From assembly GCA_034440635.1 (NCBI GenBank), contig JAOTON010000043.1, positions 1-64,000 on the forward strand: a stretch of DNA of 64,000 nucleotides, written 5' to 3'. This document shows, piece after piece, positions 23,916 through 36,619 of this stretch. The DNA comes from Lepas anatifera. Its lineage: Eukaryota > Arthropoda > Thecostraca > Lepadidae. Below the pieces are notes generated by a model, which saw only the letters and a list, made by a program, of their open reading frames with translations, was not told where the DNA came from and made no database searches. How positions within the stretch are numbered: the first letter of the stretch is position 1; each line of letters starts with the position of its first letter. Position numbers and translations under genes: made by a program.

Positions 23916-25548
23916 AAATAAAATATTCCACTTTATACTGTTTTGAACTGAGAAAGCAGTTTTGTAGAGTTCGTCGAGAAACCAAGTAACCACTACAGGC
24001 ATATTTCATTTGATCCAAAGCTTTATGTATCAAATTCCCTCACCTTATCAAAAACAAAAGTCCAAAATAAAAGACACCCAGACACTAATATAATTCAAAC
24101 CATGAAAGAGTACTTTCCACCTGATTCAGCCCCTCCCATTTATTGAAAATGGCATGCTGAGGAGTGCGCTATCTTCAGTACCCGCCAGCCCTACTTTCTA
24201 ATTTAACAGCTCCACATGTCAGTAAACTCTAAGATTAAACCATTTTTTGTTTTAAAAAATGTATTCAAATTAATTATCATTCGGCCCATACGCTTGGTTT
24301 TCAATTTTGAAGGAAAAGCGGATTTAATATCAAACATCGATGGTGGCTTCAGTCAGGGAGCCTATAATCAAGGTTATTGTAATGAAAACTACATATTTAT
24401 TGTGAGTAGTTTAAGATAGAAATAATATGTGGTTTCTAGATTTCCAGCTTTTTGTCATCAACAGTCGTTTTTCGAATTTCAACACAGCGGAGCATTCCCT
24501 TGAAGTGCGGGCAGACGGCAAATATAGCGGAATTTCACAACACCACCAGCCAGCTAATAAATTTGCTTCCCGTTTTACAATAATCCAGGCCCATAGCAGG
24601 TGTATGACACGTTGGTAGTGGCTGCAGAACCTTGGTCTAGAGCGGGTGATGTTGACCTTAAACTAGCCACCACCTCAATCAAACCAGAACTGTATTTTAC
24701 ATCATCCTTAGCCCTTTCAGCACAACAGTGCCTTCTGCTGCCGCTCCCCACAAGGTACGGTTGAAAAATTTGCACTCCAGAAAATATCACTTTGCTTTGT
24801 AAAACACAGGTTGAGACTATTTGGCGATTGATGAAAGCCTCTCACTCGAACTCAATGTAGCCGATAATGGCCTAATATTTTGACTGTAAATCAGCAATAC
24901 AAATAGACAAGCACTGCCACTCTATAAACGCCAATTACAGCAGTGTACCAGCGTCGATGAGTCGCGACGTGCCTAATCAGCTGATCATCCACGTGAGACT
25001 CAGCGGTCGCCCCCTATCCCCGTCGGTCGCCCCCCTATCCTGTCCCCCTCCTTTATCTGCTCCCTGCCTGCGGCGCCAGCAGAGAACCCACGGCCGCGCC
25101 GGGCAGCGTCGCAAGCAATCACACCAGCCGGGGCTGTGCCAGCCCCCGGCCACCGCCCCGGCGCTGCGCCAGCCCGTGAACTTGACTGACAGCGTCGCCG
25201 CACACTTCCACGCGCGGCCACGAGCCCGACGGACGGGTGAAAGTGGTCAGGTCGGCTGCAACGCCCGCCGGTGTCACCCCAGCGCAGCGCTGCCGTTCCC
25301 CAGGTATACTGGTCAGTTCCTCAGCGGCGAGAACGCTATCCCCGGTGATGGAAGAAGAATGATTGGCAAGACGATCTAGGTGGGATTCAGGTGCTTGCCA
25401 AGCGCCTTGTGGTCATGGTGACTAATTCAACACGACAGCACGAAACTTGCACAGAAAAGCGGTTGCCGCAAGCCGCTATCTCTACAAAAGATCGCCGGAG
25501 TGGAGAGAATAATAGTCACCAGTATCTCATGTCATGGACAAGCTGAGG
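23916..25548. other. No recognised gene; GC-rich block 24990-25300
   Basis: A 140-codon plus-strand frame (24957-25379) covers the GC-rich block but is low in complexity and unrecognised. The rest is AT-leaning. Confidence 0.45.
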
Positions 25549-25556
25549 TATCCCTT

Positions 25557-25804
25557 CATAGGCGGATCCGGGGGAGCGAATGGAGCACGTGCCCCAACCC
25601 CCGATCGACCCGCGGCGCCCCCTGAAATGGTCAGGGCGCCCCCTGAAAGCTCGATGGCACCCCCTGAAATGTCGCTTCCCCCAGGATGCGAAACTCGGCG
25701 CCCAACGATACGATTTTTCAACCACCTGATAGGTTTTGCCGGTCAAAAGTGGCGCCCCCTGGTCCGGATGGCGCCCCCAACCGGAAATCCTGGATCCGCC
25801 TATG
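25557..25804. mobile_element. hAT-like MITE with perfect 8-bp TSD
   Basis: The termini CATAGGCGGATCC and GGATCCGCCTATG are exact inverted repeats. TATCCCTT is duplicated at 25549-25556 and 25805-25812. The interior has repeated GGCGCCCCCTGAAA words. 248 bp, non-coding. Confidence 0.92.
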
Positions 25805-26431
25805 TATCCCTTACATCCTGTTCGCAGTCTAAGCCCAAAGCTGGAAAGTAGGCTTATTGCAAAGACGGATATGTGTATTAATATTTGCGGGGGGCTAAAG
25901 GGGAAAACGGCCAAAACCGTAAATACATCGGTACTGTTTCCAAGAGAAATGTGCACATTCAAAAGGACAGTTGCCCATTCGTCCAGGTACGTAGATCTGC
26001 CGCTGACTTAATACATCACGCTACAGGATAAAATTTCATGTAAGGTGTTCAGTTTTGTTTTCTTTTCATTTCATTTATTTGGTCAACAGAGCAGGCATCT
26101 GCAGTTCAGGGTTGGAAAAAACCCGGGTTTTTTGTAAAAAGCCCGCGGGTCTGGTTTTTTTGCGTTGTGTTTTTTCCGTTTTTTTATTTTTGTTTTGTAG
26201 CATTCCCGTCACATAGTTTCTAGATTTATGTCATTACTTCAGCACGCATTAAGACTGTGATGCTTTCAATATCATCCTTGCTTATCAGTCTTTGCCTCAG
26301 GAGGCGGAGGGGAAAAGAAGCTCCTATTGCCCAAGCTGTTCTGAAGTACCCGATTGACGGCAGCGTGCAGAACCCTTCCTAGTTTTAAGGGCACCCATGG
26401 ATAAGAAAATGAGACGACTTTTGACCAGAAG

Positions 26432-26605
26432 AACAATTTTTGGGGCTTATCAACTCACCCACTGCTATGGTTATACGGCGTCGTCGACTCTTGCTACTGT
26501 TTTCTCTTAGGAGCCGGATTCTCCCTACTCAAGAAATTCACCGGACGTAAACCCGGACGACCCCGTAGAAAGCAAGTGCGACAAGCACCACACCACCGCG
26601 CCCCA
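26432..26605 (-). mobile_element. tRNA-derived SINE, family member 4
   Basis: The minus strand shows a B-box-like GGGTTTACGTCC, then the family tail GACGCCGTATAACCATAGCAG..GTTGATAAGCCCC. It is nested in the hAT-like element. Confidence 0.75.
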
Positions 26606-26989
26606 CAGGAATTTACTTTCACCTTTTTCTAAATCAGTAGCTCATATTCCTCACGGACAAATGCTAGCGCTGAAAATCTTAGTCCGGTACATCAATAAAT
26701 ACCAGATCACAATTCTCAGAGCATAGCAGGGGCATATTCATTATTTGCTCAGGGGGAAGGAGAGCGTGGATATAGGCTCGGGGGCACTGCACGGAGCCCC
26801 AAGTGCAAAGATCACTAATGAGAATAAAAAGAACGTCAGCGGCGGCTGATGGGATTGTGTAGTGAATCGGTATGGTTCACGTGACTTTTATTGGCTGTTT
26901 TTACCTACCCGGTTTGTTTCCTTGCCTATCGAGCTAAACTAAGCGTGGTGTCCTTTTTATTATTTTGTGACCAGGGGACCATCTCTGAG

Positions 26990-27690
26990 GTGCCCCAACA
27001 CGAATTCTTTGGGCAGTCTGAGAAAAATTGGCTGGCGCATTCAGACAAAACCTCCCCGCCCGCCAGAAAAAAAAACTCCCGAGTCGCCCGAAAACGAGCC
27101 TTGGGATCCCTGAGATTAGCTCTAGGTGCCCAACGAACCAAACTCTTGAAGGTCCTCGAGACCAACACTGGGGGCCCTAAGAAAAATTCTTGGGATCCCC
27201 CCGAAACCAGCTCTGGGGAGCCCACGGACCGAATCTAGGTATCTCCGAAACCAATTTTCAGCTAGGTTCGAGACCATCTCTATGGGCCGACGAGACAAAC
27301 CCTCGAAGGCCTCGGAGACCAACTTTGAGGCCCCCGAGACGAATTCTTAAAGGCCATCCGACAGCCCTGGGCTCCTCGAGAAAAAAACTTTTCGGATCCC
27401 CAAGTCAGACTCTTGGGCCTACCGAGACCAACTCTGGGGCCCTCAGAGACCAGCTCTGGGCGCCCCCTCCCCTCCGTGAAAAACTCTTGAGGGTCCTTCA
27501 GACCAACTCTGAAAACCTCGGGAAACCTTTTGGGGCTGCTCCAGAGACCAAGTCTGGGGCCCAAAGATAAACTCTGGTGTTCCGATAGCCGAATCTGGGG
27601 CCCCCAATTCAAAATTTAAGTGGGACCTGCCAGACCAACGCTTGGGCCCCTGAGACTTGCTATTGAGAGTCTCCGAGATAAACATTGTGA
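26990..27690. repeat. Degenerate ~28-31-bp tandem repeat (GAGACCAACTCTGGGGCCCC type)
   Basis: GAGACCAACTCT..GGGGCCC-like words recur at roughly 28-31 bp with many indels, for example at 27430, 27450 and 27545. The consensus matches the array at 57010-57540 in the same orientation. Open frames on both strands are artefacts. Confidence 0.75.
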
Positions 27691-28030
27691 TGGTGTCCGT
27701 CTTCTTATAATCAACTTGGGGAACACAAACCAGAAAACGACAGGAGGCCGTGCTGGAAGCTCCTTGCAGTGCTTAAGCTCAGTCAAGAGGAGAGGCGGTC
27801 GCCTCACCTTGCTGTACTCCAGAGGCTGCGCGCCTGGAGGGAGTATGGCACCGCCTGGAGGGAGTATGGCACGATGTGACTGCACCACCATTAGCCTTAA
27901 AGGTTCCATGAGATGGACAAAGAAACTATTTGTGTGTTTCAGGTCAAAGTCAGTTAGAGTCACAATCTGAGACTGCACTGCTACTTTGGCATATTTTGAC
28001 CCTTCAGAGATGTTTATAAACTAATTAAGA

Positions 28031-28032
28031 TA

Positions 28033-28088
<56 letters not shown>
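28031..28088. repeat. (TA)n microsatellite
   Basis: About 58 bp of TA dinucleotides. Confidence 0.97.
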
Positions 28089-28090
<2 letters not shown>

Positions 28091-28532
28091 TTGAATTTTG
28101 GAAAAAAACTGCAAGATACAGACAAAAACTAACGTCATACTCAGAGACGGTATTGATCTTATCCAGCGACTCTTACCTGTGGCAAAAAATGATAGAAATT
28201 TGTGTTGCACAATATGCAATTTAGACGACATGTGGATTCTTAGGAATGATTTTCCTGGTTAGACGGCAAGAATTTCCAAATGCATTTTTCCAGCGCGTTG
28301 TATGAGGTGGCATATGGTACCGATTCTGCCAAGCTTTGGCATATTCTACACATACCAAGGCTTAGTAGCTTTAAAAATGATGTGAATAGCAAAAAAGATA
28401 AAATGTTTACACAGGGGCATCTAGAAAATGATTTATGAAAAAAACCCGGTGGGTTTTATCCCTTAAAAAAACATACTAAAAACAAAAAAACCCGGACAGT
28501 GGGTAGTGGGCAGTGCCAACCCTGCTGCTGTT

Positions 28533-29394
28533 GGCTACCGCCTTTATTCTGTTATCTGCGTTCCAACACGTTGAGAGCGAAACCTGGTACCTCCACGGAA
28601 GAGGTCACCCCAAAAATATTGAGAACGAATGGCATATTTAAGCGATTCAGTAAAATTTTATATTAAGTCACGCTTCAACTGAAACCCTCGACGACCTGAG
28701 ACAAACCGACAGATTAAAAAACCAAGAGGTCAATCGACAAGAGTCAACAATTCCAGGTCTTATCTATTCATTCCATTCCTCTTATTAGAGCCACTACCGA
28801 GAGGCACACTTGCCGAATTACAAGAAGTACCTGCGCGGGTCTCTCCACCGGACCAGAAGGGACATGAAAGGCGGTTTCCCGGAATGGGAATTGAACCCAC
28901 CCTAATCCACGTCATCTCAATTTAGAGTAATGAAACAACCCTGCCATCCGACCCCCAATACCATTGATAACAAGGGTCCAAAAGTGTCACGTAAAGAAGC
29001 ATAAACTATAAATTCAGATGGAGTAAAATCACAATTCATGGGGCATCGATTTACCTTTCTCCGTCATGATCAATCCGTTGATATACGGCATGAATAAGCA
29101 GGGCTTAAATTTAACACACGCACGTGTGGAGGCGACTGTCCCCGCTAAGGTTTCTTGCACATCGACAAAAAATGGCACTCATGGCCATGATACTTCGCAT
29201 ACCTTTCCTTTCTTATGCCCTCAACTTTTGACACAATTTGAGGTCCACATCATTTCAGGTCACGTCAAAAGAACAGAACAGTCGGCCTAAAAATGTCACA
29301 TAAGTAAGAGGAAAATTAAGCTATTGATGCAATATTCATATCATACAACACGGTCACCGTGTAAAACTTGCGGTAACAATATTTCTATATCCAT
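28533..29394. other. No gene; probable tRNA-derived SINE of another family at ~28760-28980 (-)
   Basis: On the minus strand, GGTCGGATGGCAGGGTTG is followed by GGGTTCAATTCCC (a good B box) and a tail with AGTGGCTCTAATAAGAGG. It is unlike the other SINE family in this window. The rest has no coding signal. Confidence 0.5.
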
Positions 29395-29402
29395 GACCAG
29401 AG

Positions 29403-29653
29403 CATAGGCAGATTTAGGATTTAAGATCAAAGAGGCGATCTCAGTCAGAGGGGCGCCATTCGGACTAGAGGGGCGTAACTTTTGGAGGGTACAACCAATC
29501 AGGCAGTGCTAAATCCAATTGCTGATGCTCGCATTCTGGGTGGGGATGGAGTGGGAAGCGACATCTCAGAGTGCGCCGAGGTCACTTCATGGGGGCAGCG
29601 AGACTCGAACGGGGGAGGGGGCACATTACCCTCCCCTCCTGGATCCGCTTATG
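29403..29653. mobile_element. hAT-like MITE, relative of the element at 25557
   Basis: The ends are CATAGGCAGATTTAGG and CCTGGATCCGCTTATG. The flanks are GACCAGAG (29395-29402) and GACCAGAC (29654-29661), 7/8. Interior GAGGGGCG words recall the copy at 25557. 251 bp, non-coding. Confidence 0.82.
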
Positions 29654-29661
29654 GACCAGAC

Positions 29662-32600
29662 GTCGGATACGGTCGTGAGCTGTTCATCGGAAATGGATGG
29701 ACAAAACTGCTTACGTTCAGAACAATAGCATGGAATGGCAAAAGGTTATTTTCCACTCCACCAAGTTCATTCTGTCCCTGAGGCAAGATCGGTATACATA
29801 ATGCTCATGCTGGTCTTGAGCTGGTCTTGATGATACATCGCTATTAAGCTAGAAAAAACATATTTCAACAGTGTTTACACATTTCTATCATTCTGTCCTG
29901 TCAGCACTCATGACAGAAAGCTTACGTTCCATGGTATACCTTTAGTAGCATTATTCGACTTCTTTGAACATTCAAAGTGGCCGGACCAAAACATGTCAAA
30001 AATTCGGATGGAGATCGGGACGGGCCATCTGGCACCCCTGTCCTATTTTCGCTACCCAACGTGATTTTTATTTCGGGTCCCCTCCCCTCTTCTTCCCCCC
30101 TCCCCAACCACCGGGGAATATGGAACAGACTAACGTGCGCGGGGAAAAAGAAGAAAGGAATGTTCTCAATTCAGTCGTTTTACATTTCAGCAGACACTAA
30201 CTTATAAGGCAATAAGGTGTTACCAGACGTTTCACGGTAAGAAGGGACTCCAGACTATAATCTTACTCTTTTTCAGGGAGACCAACGGAAGTTGAGCTCC
30301 GGTCAGCTGCGTGGAAATCGGACACTGCAACCACTATGTCAATGCATTTTCTAAATTGGAAATACTGCATTTTAAAGTTATATATACAACACAAGCGCTT
30401 CTGATACTAAACGGAAGATATCAAGTAAACTCTCAACAGTCGCACGAACAATCATTTTACAGTGGTCCCTGTCGTATTTCAGGCAAGCCAGCCTTTACAA
30501 TGAAAATATGTAAGCACTAGCCCATGCACCTGAAGCATATGCAAATCAGACATCATTGTGGCATAAGTGGTTTAATATTATGTATGGCACGGTCCATCCT
30601 CGACATGCATTAAAAGAGGCAGCATTATATCTGAGCGCCGCATAGCCACTAAGGTAAATTTCTGGCATGCCGTGAATGCATGAAAGCCCAAAGCCTCAGT
30701 TAATAAAAGCTTGTTAGACTTACCAGAGTATTGACAGGTAGAGAAGGTTTAAGGAGTAAGGCAGAGAATTATGGAAGCTCCATTATCACGAAGTCCCTCT
30801 CCTCCATGCAAAATATTCTGTAAATGAAAACGTTGATTACAACAGGGAGGGAAGACACTCGGTCATAGGTCACCTCCACCATCATCTTCCCAAGCAATCA
30901 GTGGATACAGGATTGGAGCTGACGTCAAGAAATCTCGTGGCTATACGGTGTGCAGAATGTCTGGTTTCTCTCTTTTGAATCCATTGTAAAAACCGAAAAC
31001 GTTTCGACGACACCATTGCTTTGACATTGTGTAGGCAGAAGCAATTTTTGGCATTTGTATTCCTATTTGTATTGTGTTTATATCTTAATATTTGTATATT
31101 TGTAACTTCATTAGAAGCAGTGAGTTTGCTGTGGATTTTCCGAAGACGAAAATTGTTGGTGCTTTCTTTTCTGAGGTAGGGAGTGTGTAGCAAGATGGGC
31201 ATGGCAGGTAAGATGGGAATACCTAGGCTCTGTGGACCAAACCACCAATGGCACGAAGGCCGATTACTTGCATTAGTGAGTCTGTGGTGTTTTGTTACAT
31301 CCCAAGTATACGAATAGGTAAACCTTGTTCTTTGCTTAAAATTTCAACACTAAAAAAATCGTTGCTGACTATCGTATTGCAATAGCAATAGGATAGTCAG
31401 CAACTCTCATTGTTGGTTTGTTGACTCATACTCATAGTTGATTGTTGATGCAACTCTCATTTTTGCTCAACACAGCTACGTTTTCATGGAATAACTGGTT
31501 ACATTATATGTACCACACTCAAAAGCCTGTCTCACCCCACCCATTGGGGCAGGATTGGGTTGTTGCGACATTTTACGCCAAAAGTTATTGCTCCATGTAT
31601 TATGCAGCAGCACTGATCTCAATGTGTTTGAGAGCAGGAACAGACAAATTTTCATCAAAGCTTCAGGCAAGAGTGCATCACAGTCACATTAAAATCGGTG
31701 AGATGCAGAGCCTCAAACACAACTCTGCCTGTCTCGCCACCCTCTCCCCCCATTCCGACTGGTATTCGATGTGTGTGCGGCGTCATATTTTAGTGAGCCT
31801 TTGATGGAAGAAACACAATGGGCTGAGCGCAAAGCAGCAAAGCACCGATGAATTAAGTGAACTCATTAGATTCCAAGAAGTCCAAGAACACTACAGGTGC
31901 AGTTAGTTTTGAATTGAGGAGCTGGGCACTTCTACACTGGGGGGTTGCTGCTGCATTTTTATGCAGCCAGGCAAGACAAATACTCAATAAGCACATTGTT
32001 TTCATTTTTCATTACAAAAAATATCACTTTCGACAAATTTGGACACAACTCGAATCATTGAATCATTTATCGAGAGCGTAAGCACAAGCTGACATAATAA
32101 CAAAACCCAACTTTTAGTTTAGCCGGGATTACTTTCCAGCGTAATGTATTCAAGGTGCATTGCTCAGCGCCCAATGCGTTGCAGGTACCACAGATTTTGC
32201 ACCAAATACATACTAAGCTCAACAACACCGTTGAAGCATTTCAAATCGCAAAGATTAGATTAACTTCGAATCACACCAAATAGACATACTTCAAGTCGTA
32301 TAGAATAATCGTTTCAGCCTGGTTTTGACACAACATTCACTGCAACCCACTCCAGGCCACGAAAATACAATAGTGCCCCAACTTCAAAGTGAACCTAAAC
32401 TGCTCCTTTGCATCTTTCATCTTTTCACCTTTTAGAACGTTTCTTTCGTTTTTGAACTATGTTCTTTTGCTTTATCTCACTTCTAGCTTTTCGTTTTTTC
32501 CTTTCTTTCTCATCACGTCCCTTTCTGATCCATTTTTACAGATATAAATGCTGAAACGAAAACCTTTACTGGGGAATTGAGCTATGAGAAAAGCAAAACC

Positions 32601-32744
32601 AGTGTGATAGTTGGATAAGGACATCTGTGGACCATGAGTAAATTCAGGGAGGAATGCAACAGGGACAGATGCCTCACTTTCATCCCACCTTCCCCTGTAC
32701 TAGCTTGGTATCCCACCGAACTGCACTCCCTTGGGAATTAGCGG
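29662..32744. other. No recognised gene over ~3 kb
   Basis: AT-leaning sequence. The longest frames (120 codons at 31442, 106 codons at 31202 minus) are unrecognised. A perfect-stem hairpin lies at 31361-31404. Confidence 0.5.
31361..31404. other. 44-nt hairpin with 19 paired positions
   Basis: GTTGCTGACTATC pairs with GATAGTCAGCAAC, and inside it TATTGC pairs with GCAATA around an AATA loop, with one G/G mismatch between stems. Function unknown. It is shorter than a typical pre-miRNA. Confidence 0.6.
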
Positions 32745-32965
32745 ATCTGGGTTTTTCAATCCGGGGGCACCCAGTCAGCGGGTGCCATTCGGACCAATTG
32801 GCGCCAGTTTTGGATGATGTAACTGATCAAGGGTGCCAATTTTATAACTGGGGTGTCAATACTGGTATCCGGGAGGGGGAGGTAAAAACTATTTTTCAGG
32901 GGGTGCCATCGAACTTTCAGGGGAACGCAATTGATGCCTCTCAAGGGCATCAATAGTGTTCCCCC
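32745..32965. mobile_element. Truncated or diverged MITE of the GCGGATC-end type
   Basis: TAGCGGATCTGGG at the left resembles the ends at 25557 and 29403. The interior repeats GGGTGCCA and GGCGCCA words as those copies do. No matching right end or target duplication was found. Confidence 0.45.
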
Positions 32966-33329
32966 TCATTTTTTGTCCAACATTCAGGGGTGCAAATGCC
33001 CCCTTTCCCACTGGTACCGCCTGTCACTAAGCATGCAGAACTCAAGGCACCCACAATCGATGTTATCACGTCCCAACATCATCAAGATATCAAAGATACC
33101 ATCTGAGAGCAATATCTGCCCATCACCCCAACTTTTAGATAGTTCCTGTACATACAGGTAGTCATCAAATGTCACAATTAAGAGTTCCTGGCGCACATCA
33201 ATACCAAGATGGTTTCAATAATCAAACCACCCTACACCATATCTCACCACTCCCAAACACCAACACCACTTCAATAATGATTAAAGCATCAGCCTGCACA
33301 ACATGGAATGTTACAAGACCTTGTTCACA

Positions 33330-33640
33330 TTGGGGCAGCCTTGGGGCAGATCTCCTAATTTGGGGCAGCTTTTGTCCACATTTGGGGCAAGTAAACACAC
33401 CATGGGACAGACCTTCTAGTTTAGGGCAGGTTTTGTCCATCTTTGGGGCAAGTAGGACCAGAGATGTGCAACTCACTAGTCAGAGTTTAACTCCAATTCC
33501 AACTTGTTTGACTCAGTTGAGTTGAGTAAAAAAAATTAGACAGTTGAGGTGATTTGAGTCGGTTCACACCACATCAATGAGTTGAGTTGAGTTGTGAAGA
33601 CAGCAAGTCAAATGAGTTGACAACAAAAGTTGACTCAGTA
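33330..33640. repeat. Degenerate TTGGGGCAG and GAGTTGA tandem repeats
   Basis: TTGGGGCAG-type words recur about every 36 bp to about 33450. Then GAGTTGA/GTTGAGT words dominate 33480-33640. Similar sequence resumes at 37790-37975. Confidence 0.7.
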
Positions 33641-33649
33641 TATAAATAT

Positions 33650-33997
33650 CCAGTTTGCAAAATATGGCATTTTCGATGAGATCTTGTCAGTGATAGTGCC
33701 CCTGGAGACAGGAGAGAATGGTGCAAATTTCATCAACCCAGTGTGAATTTGAGACTGGTGCAAGGGATGTGGCAATTGCACCAAACAAATAATGGCTAAA
33801 AGATTATAAAGACAGCAGATGGGGCTTGAGAAAAAGTCCTTAACAAATAACAGAGGTAGCATTCCATTGTGTGGGTAGGAATGGCGCGCTTTTCCCTGGT
33901 ATATGGAGCGTTGGTGTGAATTTTTAAGACTGGTGGTGCAAGAATTTTACATGGCTGGTGCGAGATGTCTGGTCTGCTGCCATACTTTGCAGACTGG
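33650..33997 (+). mobile_element. hAT-like MITE, CCAGT-TGCAAA family, intact copy
   Basis: The ends are CCAGTTTGCAAAATATGGCA and TGCCATACTTTGCAGACTGG, good inverted repeats. ATAAATAT is duplicated exactly (33642-33649 and 33998-34005). It is homologous along its length to 59300-59438 plus 60379-60589, and to 35975-36335 in inverse orientation. 348 bp, non-coding. Confidence 0.9.
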
Positions 33998-34005
33998 ATA
34001 AATAT

Positions 34006-35974
34006 GCTGAATAGTTTTGAAGTTGTCTTCCTTTTGGAAATCTCTTTTGAATACCTTTTCCTCCAGTGTTGCAATGGTTTCAATCAAAGTTTTAATTTGT
34101 TTCAATATATCAAATTAATTATACAGTTCAATTGCTTATCTAAAATGACCATTCAGTCTGAAGAAATCCCTATGTAGAAATAATAAATGTACTCATAAAA
34201 TTAAGCAGGCTCCTATCGCTGGCCTAGCCTTAAACATGCTAAAGGGAGATATGCAAAAAAATTTATTGACTATATCAAAAGGTTACAAAACGTTGTTTCA
34301 GAAGTCCTATCTCATTTTTGTAAATTCAGCCTGCAAATGCCTTAAAATTGCTCTCAAGGTCAACATTTCTAGACGACTTTACCTGTACACCTCATATTGA
34401 GCATATGATTTACACATGGATAAGGCTATCAATTTCTCTAAGAATTAGGTCATGTCTATCCTAAACAGTGATGAAGAACTTTTGACTACTACAGAAAAAA
34501 TTACTTTAGAAAAACAACATTCCAAAACTTTTGAAACAGAAATATAGGGCTTAAAAGAAATCACAATTAACCAATCCGAAGCCTAGAAATTCTCAAACCA
34601 GGGTCATGTGACCTATCTGACGCAAAAGTTTTGTCAGCCTGGGGCGAAGCAGAAAATGACTCAAGACCTGAGGAGGTAGGTACGAACCCGCTGAACACTA
34701 ACATAATTATGCTTTTTCCATTTCTAGGGCAAACTAATTCATTTTGTAGTTTTTAAAGCTTTATAAAATTAATTCCAATACAAATAGAGGAGAACAGACA
34801 TTTGTATTATAAAAAACATTACTTTTCAACTTTAAATAGTTTTCAAAAAGTAAGTGATGGGTATTGGTATGGGCATGGGTAAGTGATAGGCATTTTATCA
34901 AAACTGTTAACCTATTTCAATAATAAGTAAGTGACCTCCCAAAATTTTGCCGAAGATGCAAAAATAATTGATAGGTAGTTTTGTTATTAGGATTTTTCAA
35001 ATAGCAAGAAACCACAATAATATGTTTTCGCGTTTCTCCCTTAAAAGGTGGGACAGACTGCGAAATGCATTTCAAATATCTCAAAAACTCCTCATCATCA
35101 ACGTCCAGTATCACTTCTTTTCAACCACGACTCAAAGTTAGTGTAGACAATCAAACACCCACCACCACTCCAATATACAGGGCAATAGAGACACTAGGTA
35201 TATATGCAATATAAAATGATAAGCACAGGCAAGAGAATGCGCCACTGCTGTCTTTGAAGAACAAATTTAGGCAAGGATAGGCTCAAGCTAAAGTAACTTC
35301 AAGGCAAAATATTGTAAAAGTCATGTGATAATTAATAAAGTGATATGAATATTTCTAAATAACAGATGATATTGTTCATTTTGTCCTTAATGCGCCGTCT
35401 ATAACTACTGCTTTATTTTTGCCTATTAAAAGCAGTTCTTGCTGTTAGCATAAGAAAGTTTGAACTCTGATTCGACAAAATATTTAAATACCATTGTTGC
35501 GCGAATCAAACGAAGTGTTTCTTGCTACTACTTTTGGCTGATCGTCGTCCGTATTTTATTTGGAAAGCCGTATGCATTGGCAATTATCAAACTGTGCTCC
35601 CATTTTCAAGTGTGATAGGTACGTGCGGTATTGAAGGTTTGTTTTCAAGCTGTAAATTGTATTGAGTTTAAAAATATGAATGTATTAAATGCAACACGAT
35701 GATAAGATTTCCATTTCTATTGTCCAATGTCATATGTTGATATGGTATACTATTTCATAGGTTTTGCTGGAGTTCTTAGAATTTGCAATTGTAACTAGAT
35801 ACTCTAGTAATTATAGCTTATATTTTGGTTCAGTTGATGGCATAGGAATGTTTCGTTTAGCAAAATTATCTAGCATCATTCTTTAACAGAAAAAATCAAC
35901 ACCCTTATCATTGCTGAAAATACTGTTTAGGTCATGTTTTTTATTTTGGACCTTTTTCTGATAGTATGGAGGTG
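34006..35974. other. No recognised gene; AT-rich
   Basis: About 2 kb of AT-rich sequence with no frame above 65 codons and no recognisable repeat. Confidence 0.55.
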
Positions 35975-36335
35975 CCAGTCTGCAAACTATGCCAGCAGGC
36001 CAGACAAGTTGCACCAGCCATCTAAAATTCTTGCCTGCCAGCCACAAAAAATTCACACCAATCTGTCATATACCTACCAGGGAGAAAAGCGCACCCATCC
36101 CTACTCACACCCTGCAATGCTACCTTTCTTATTAGTTAGTTGAGGACTTTTATAAGGCCCCCTCCTGTGTCTTAATGACTATTTAGCCATTATTTGTTTG
36201 GTTTTCAGTGTCACTTTTCTTGCACTAGTCTATTAAATTTTGGACCAGGTTGATTAAATTTACACCACTCACTCCTGTCTCCAACGGCACTGGCACTGAC
36301 AAGATCTCATTGAAAATGTTGTACTGTTCAGTCCT
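35975..36335 (-). mobile_element. Second copy of the CCAGT-TGCAAA MITE family, eroded
   Basis: It begins CCAGTCTGCAAACTATGCCA. Read on the minus strand it follows the 33650 copy, including GATCTCATTGAAAATG as the eroded opposite end. The right terminus has lost its TIR sequence and no duplication is visible. Confidence 0.75.
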
Positions 36336-36619
36336 TGAATTCAACCTGACTCACGAGCGTGACCGCCGATCAACTAACCACCATGGTGTTCCACCAAGAA
36401 CTGTATTTGCGCCAAAATCCAGGTATGACAACATTTAGCCAATCACTAGAAAGAGAAACAAGTACTTGCTCACTTAGTGTAAACAAGTACCAAAGTGAGG
36501 TGACCGAAAGTGACGTCATCAACACTACATACTCCCACACAATCCTGAAGGTTGGCAATGGAAAAGCAAAACATTGCGGGAAACAGGATTAACAAATCGT
36601 ACATCATGAAACAAATACA

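Larger units (their letters stand above)
26107..28524. mobile_element. 2.4-kb hAT-like element carrying a SINE and a minisatellite
   Basis: The termini are CAGGGTTGG on the left and CCAACCCTG on the right, with subterminal AAAAAACCCGGGTTTTTT and AAAAAAACCCGG. The flanks are CTGCAGTT (26099-26106) and CTGCTGTT (28525-28532), a 7/8 target duplication. Inside lie a SINE (26432-26605), a GAGACCAA minisatellite (about 26990-27690) and (TA)n at 28031. No transposase was recognised, so it is non-autonomous or gutted. Confidence 0.75.
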
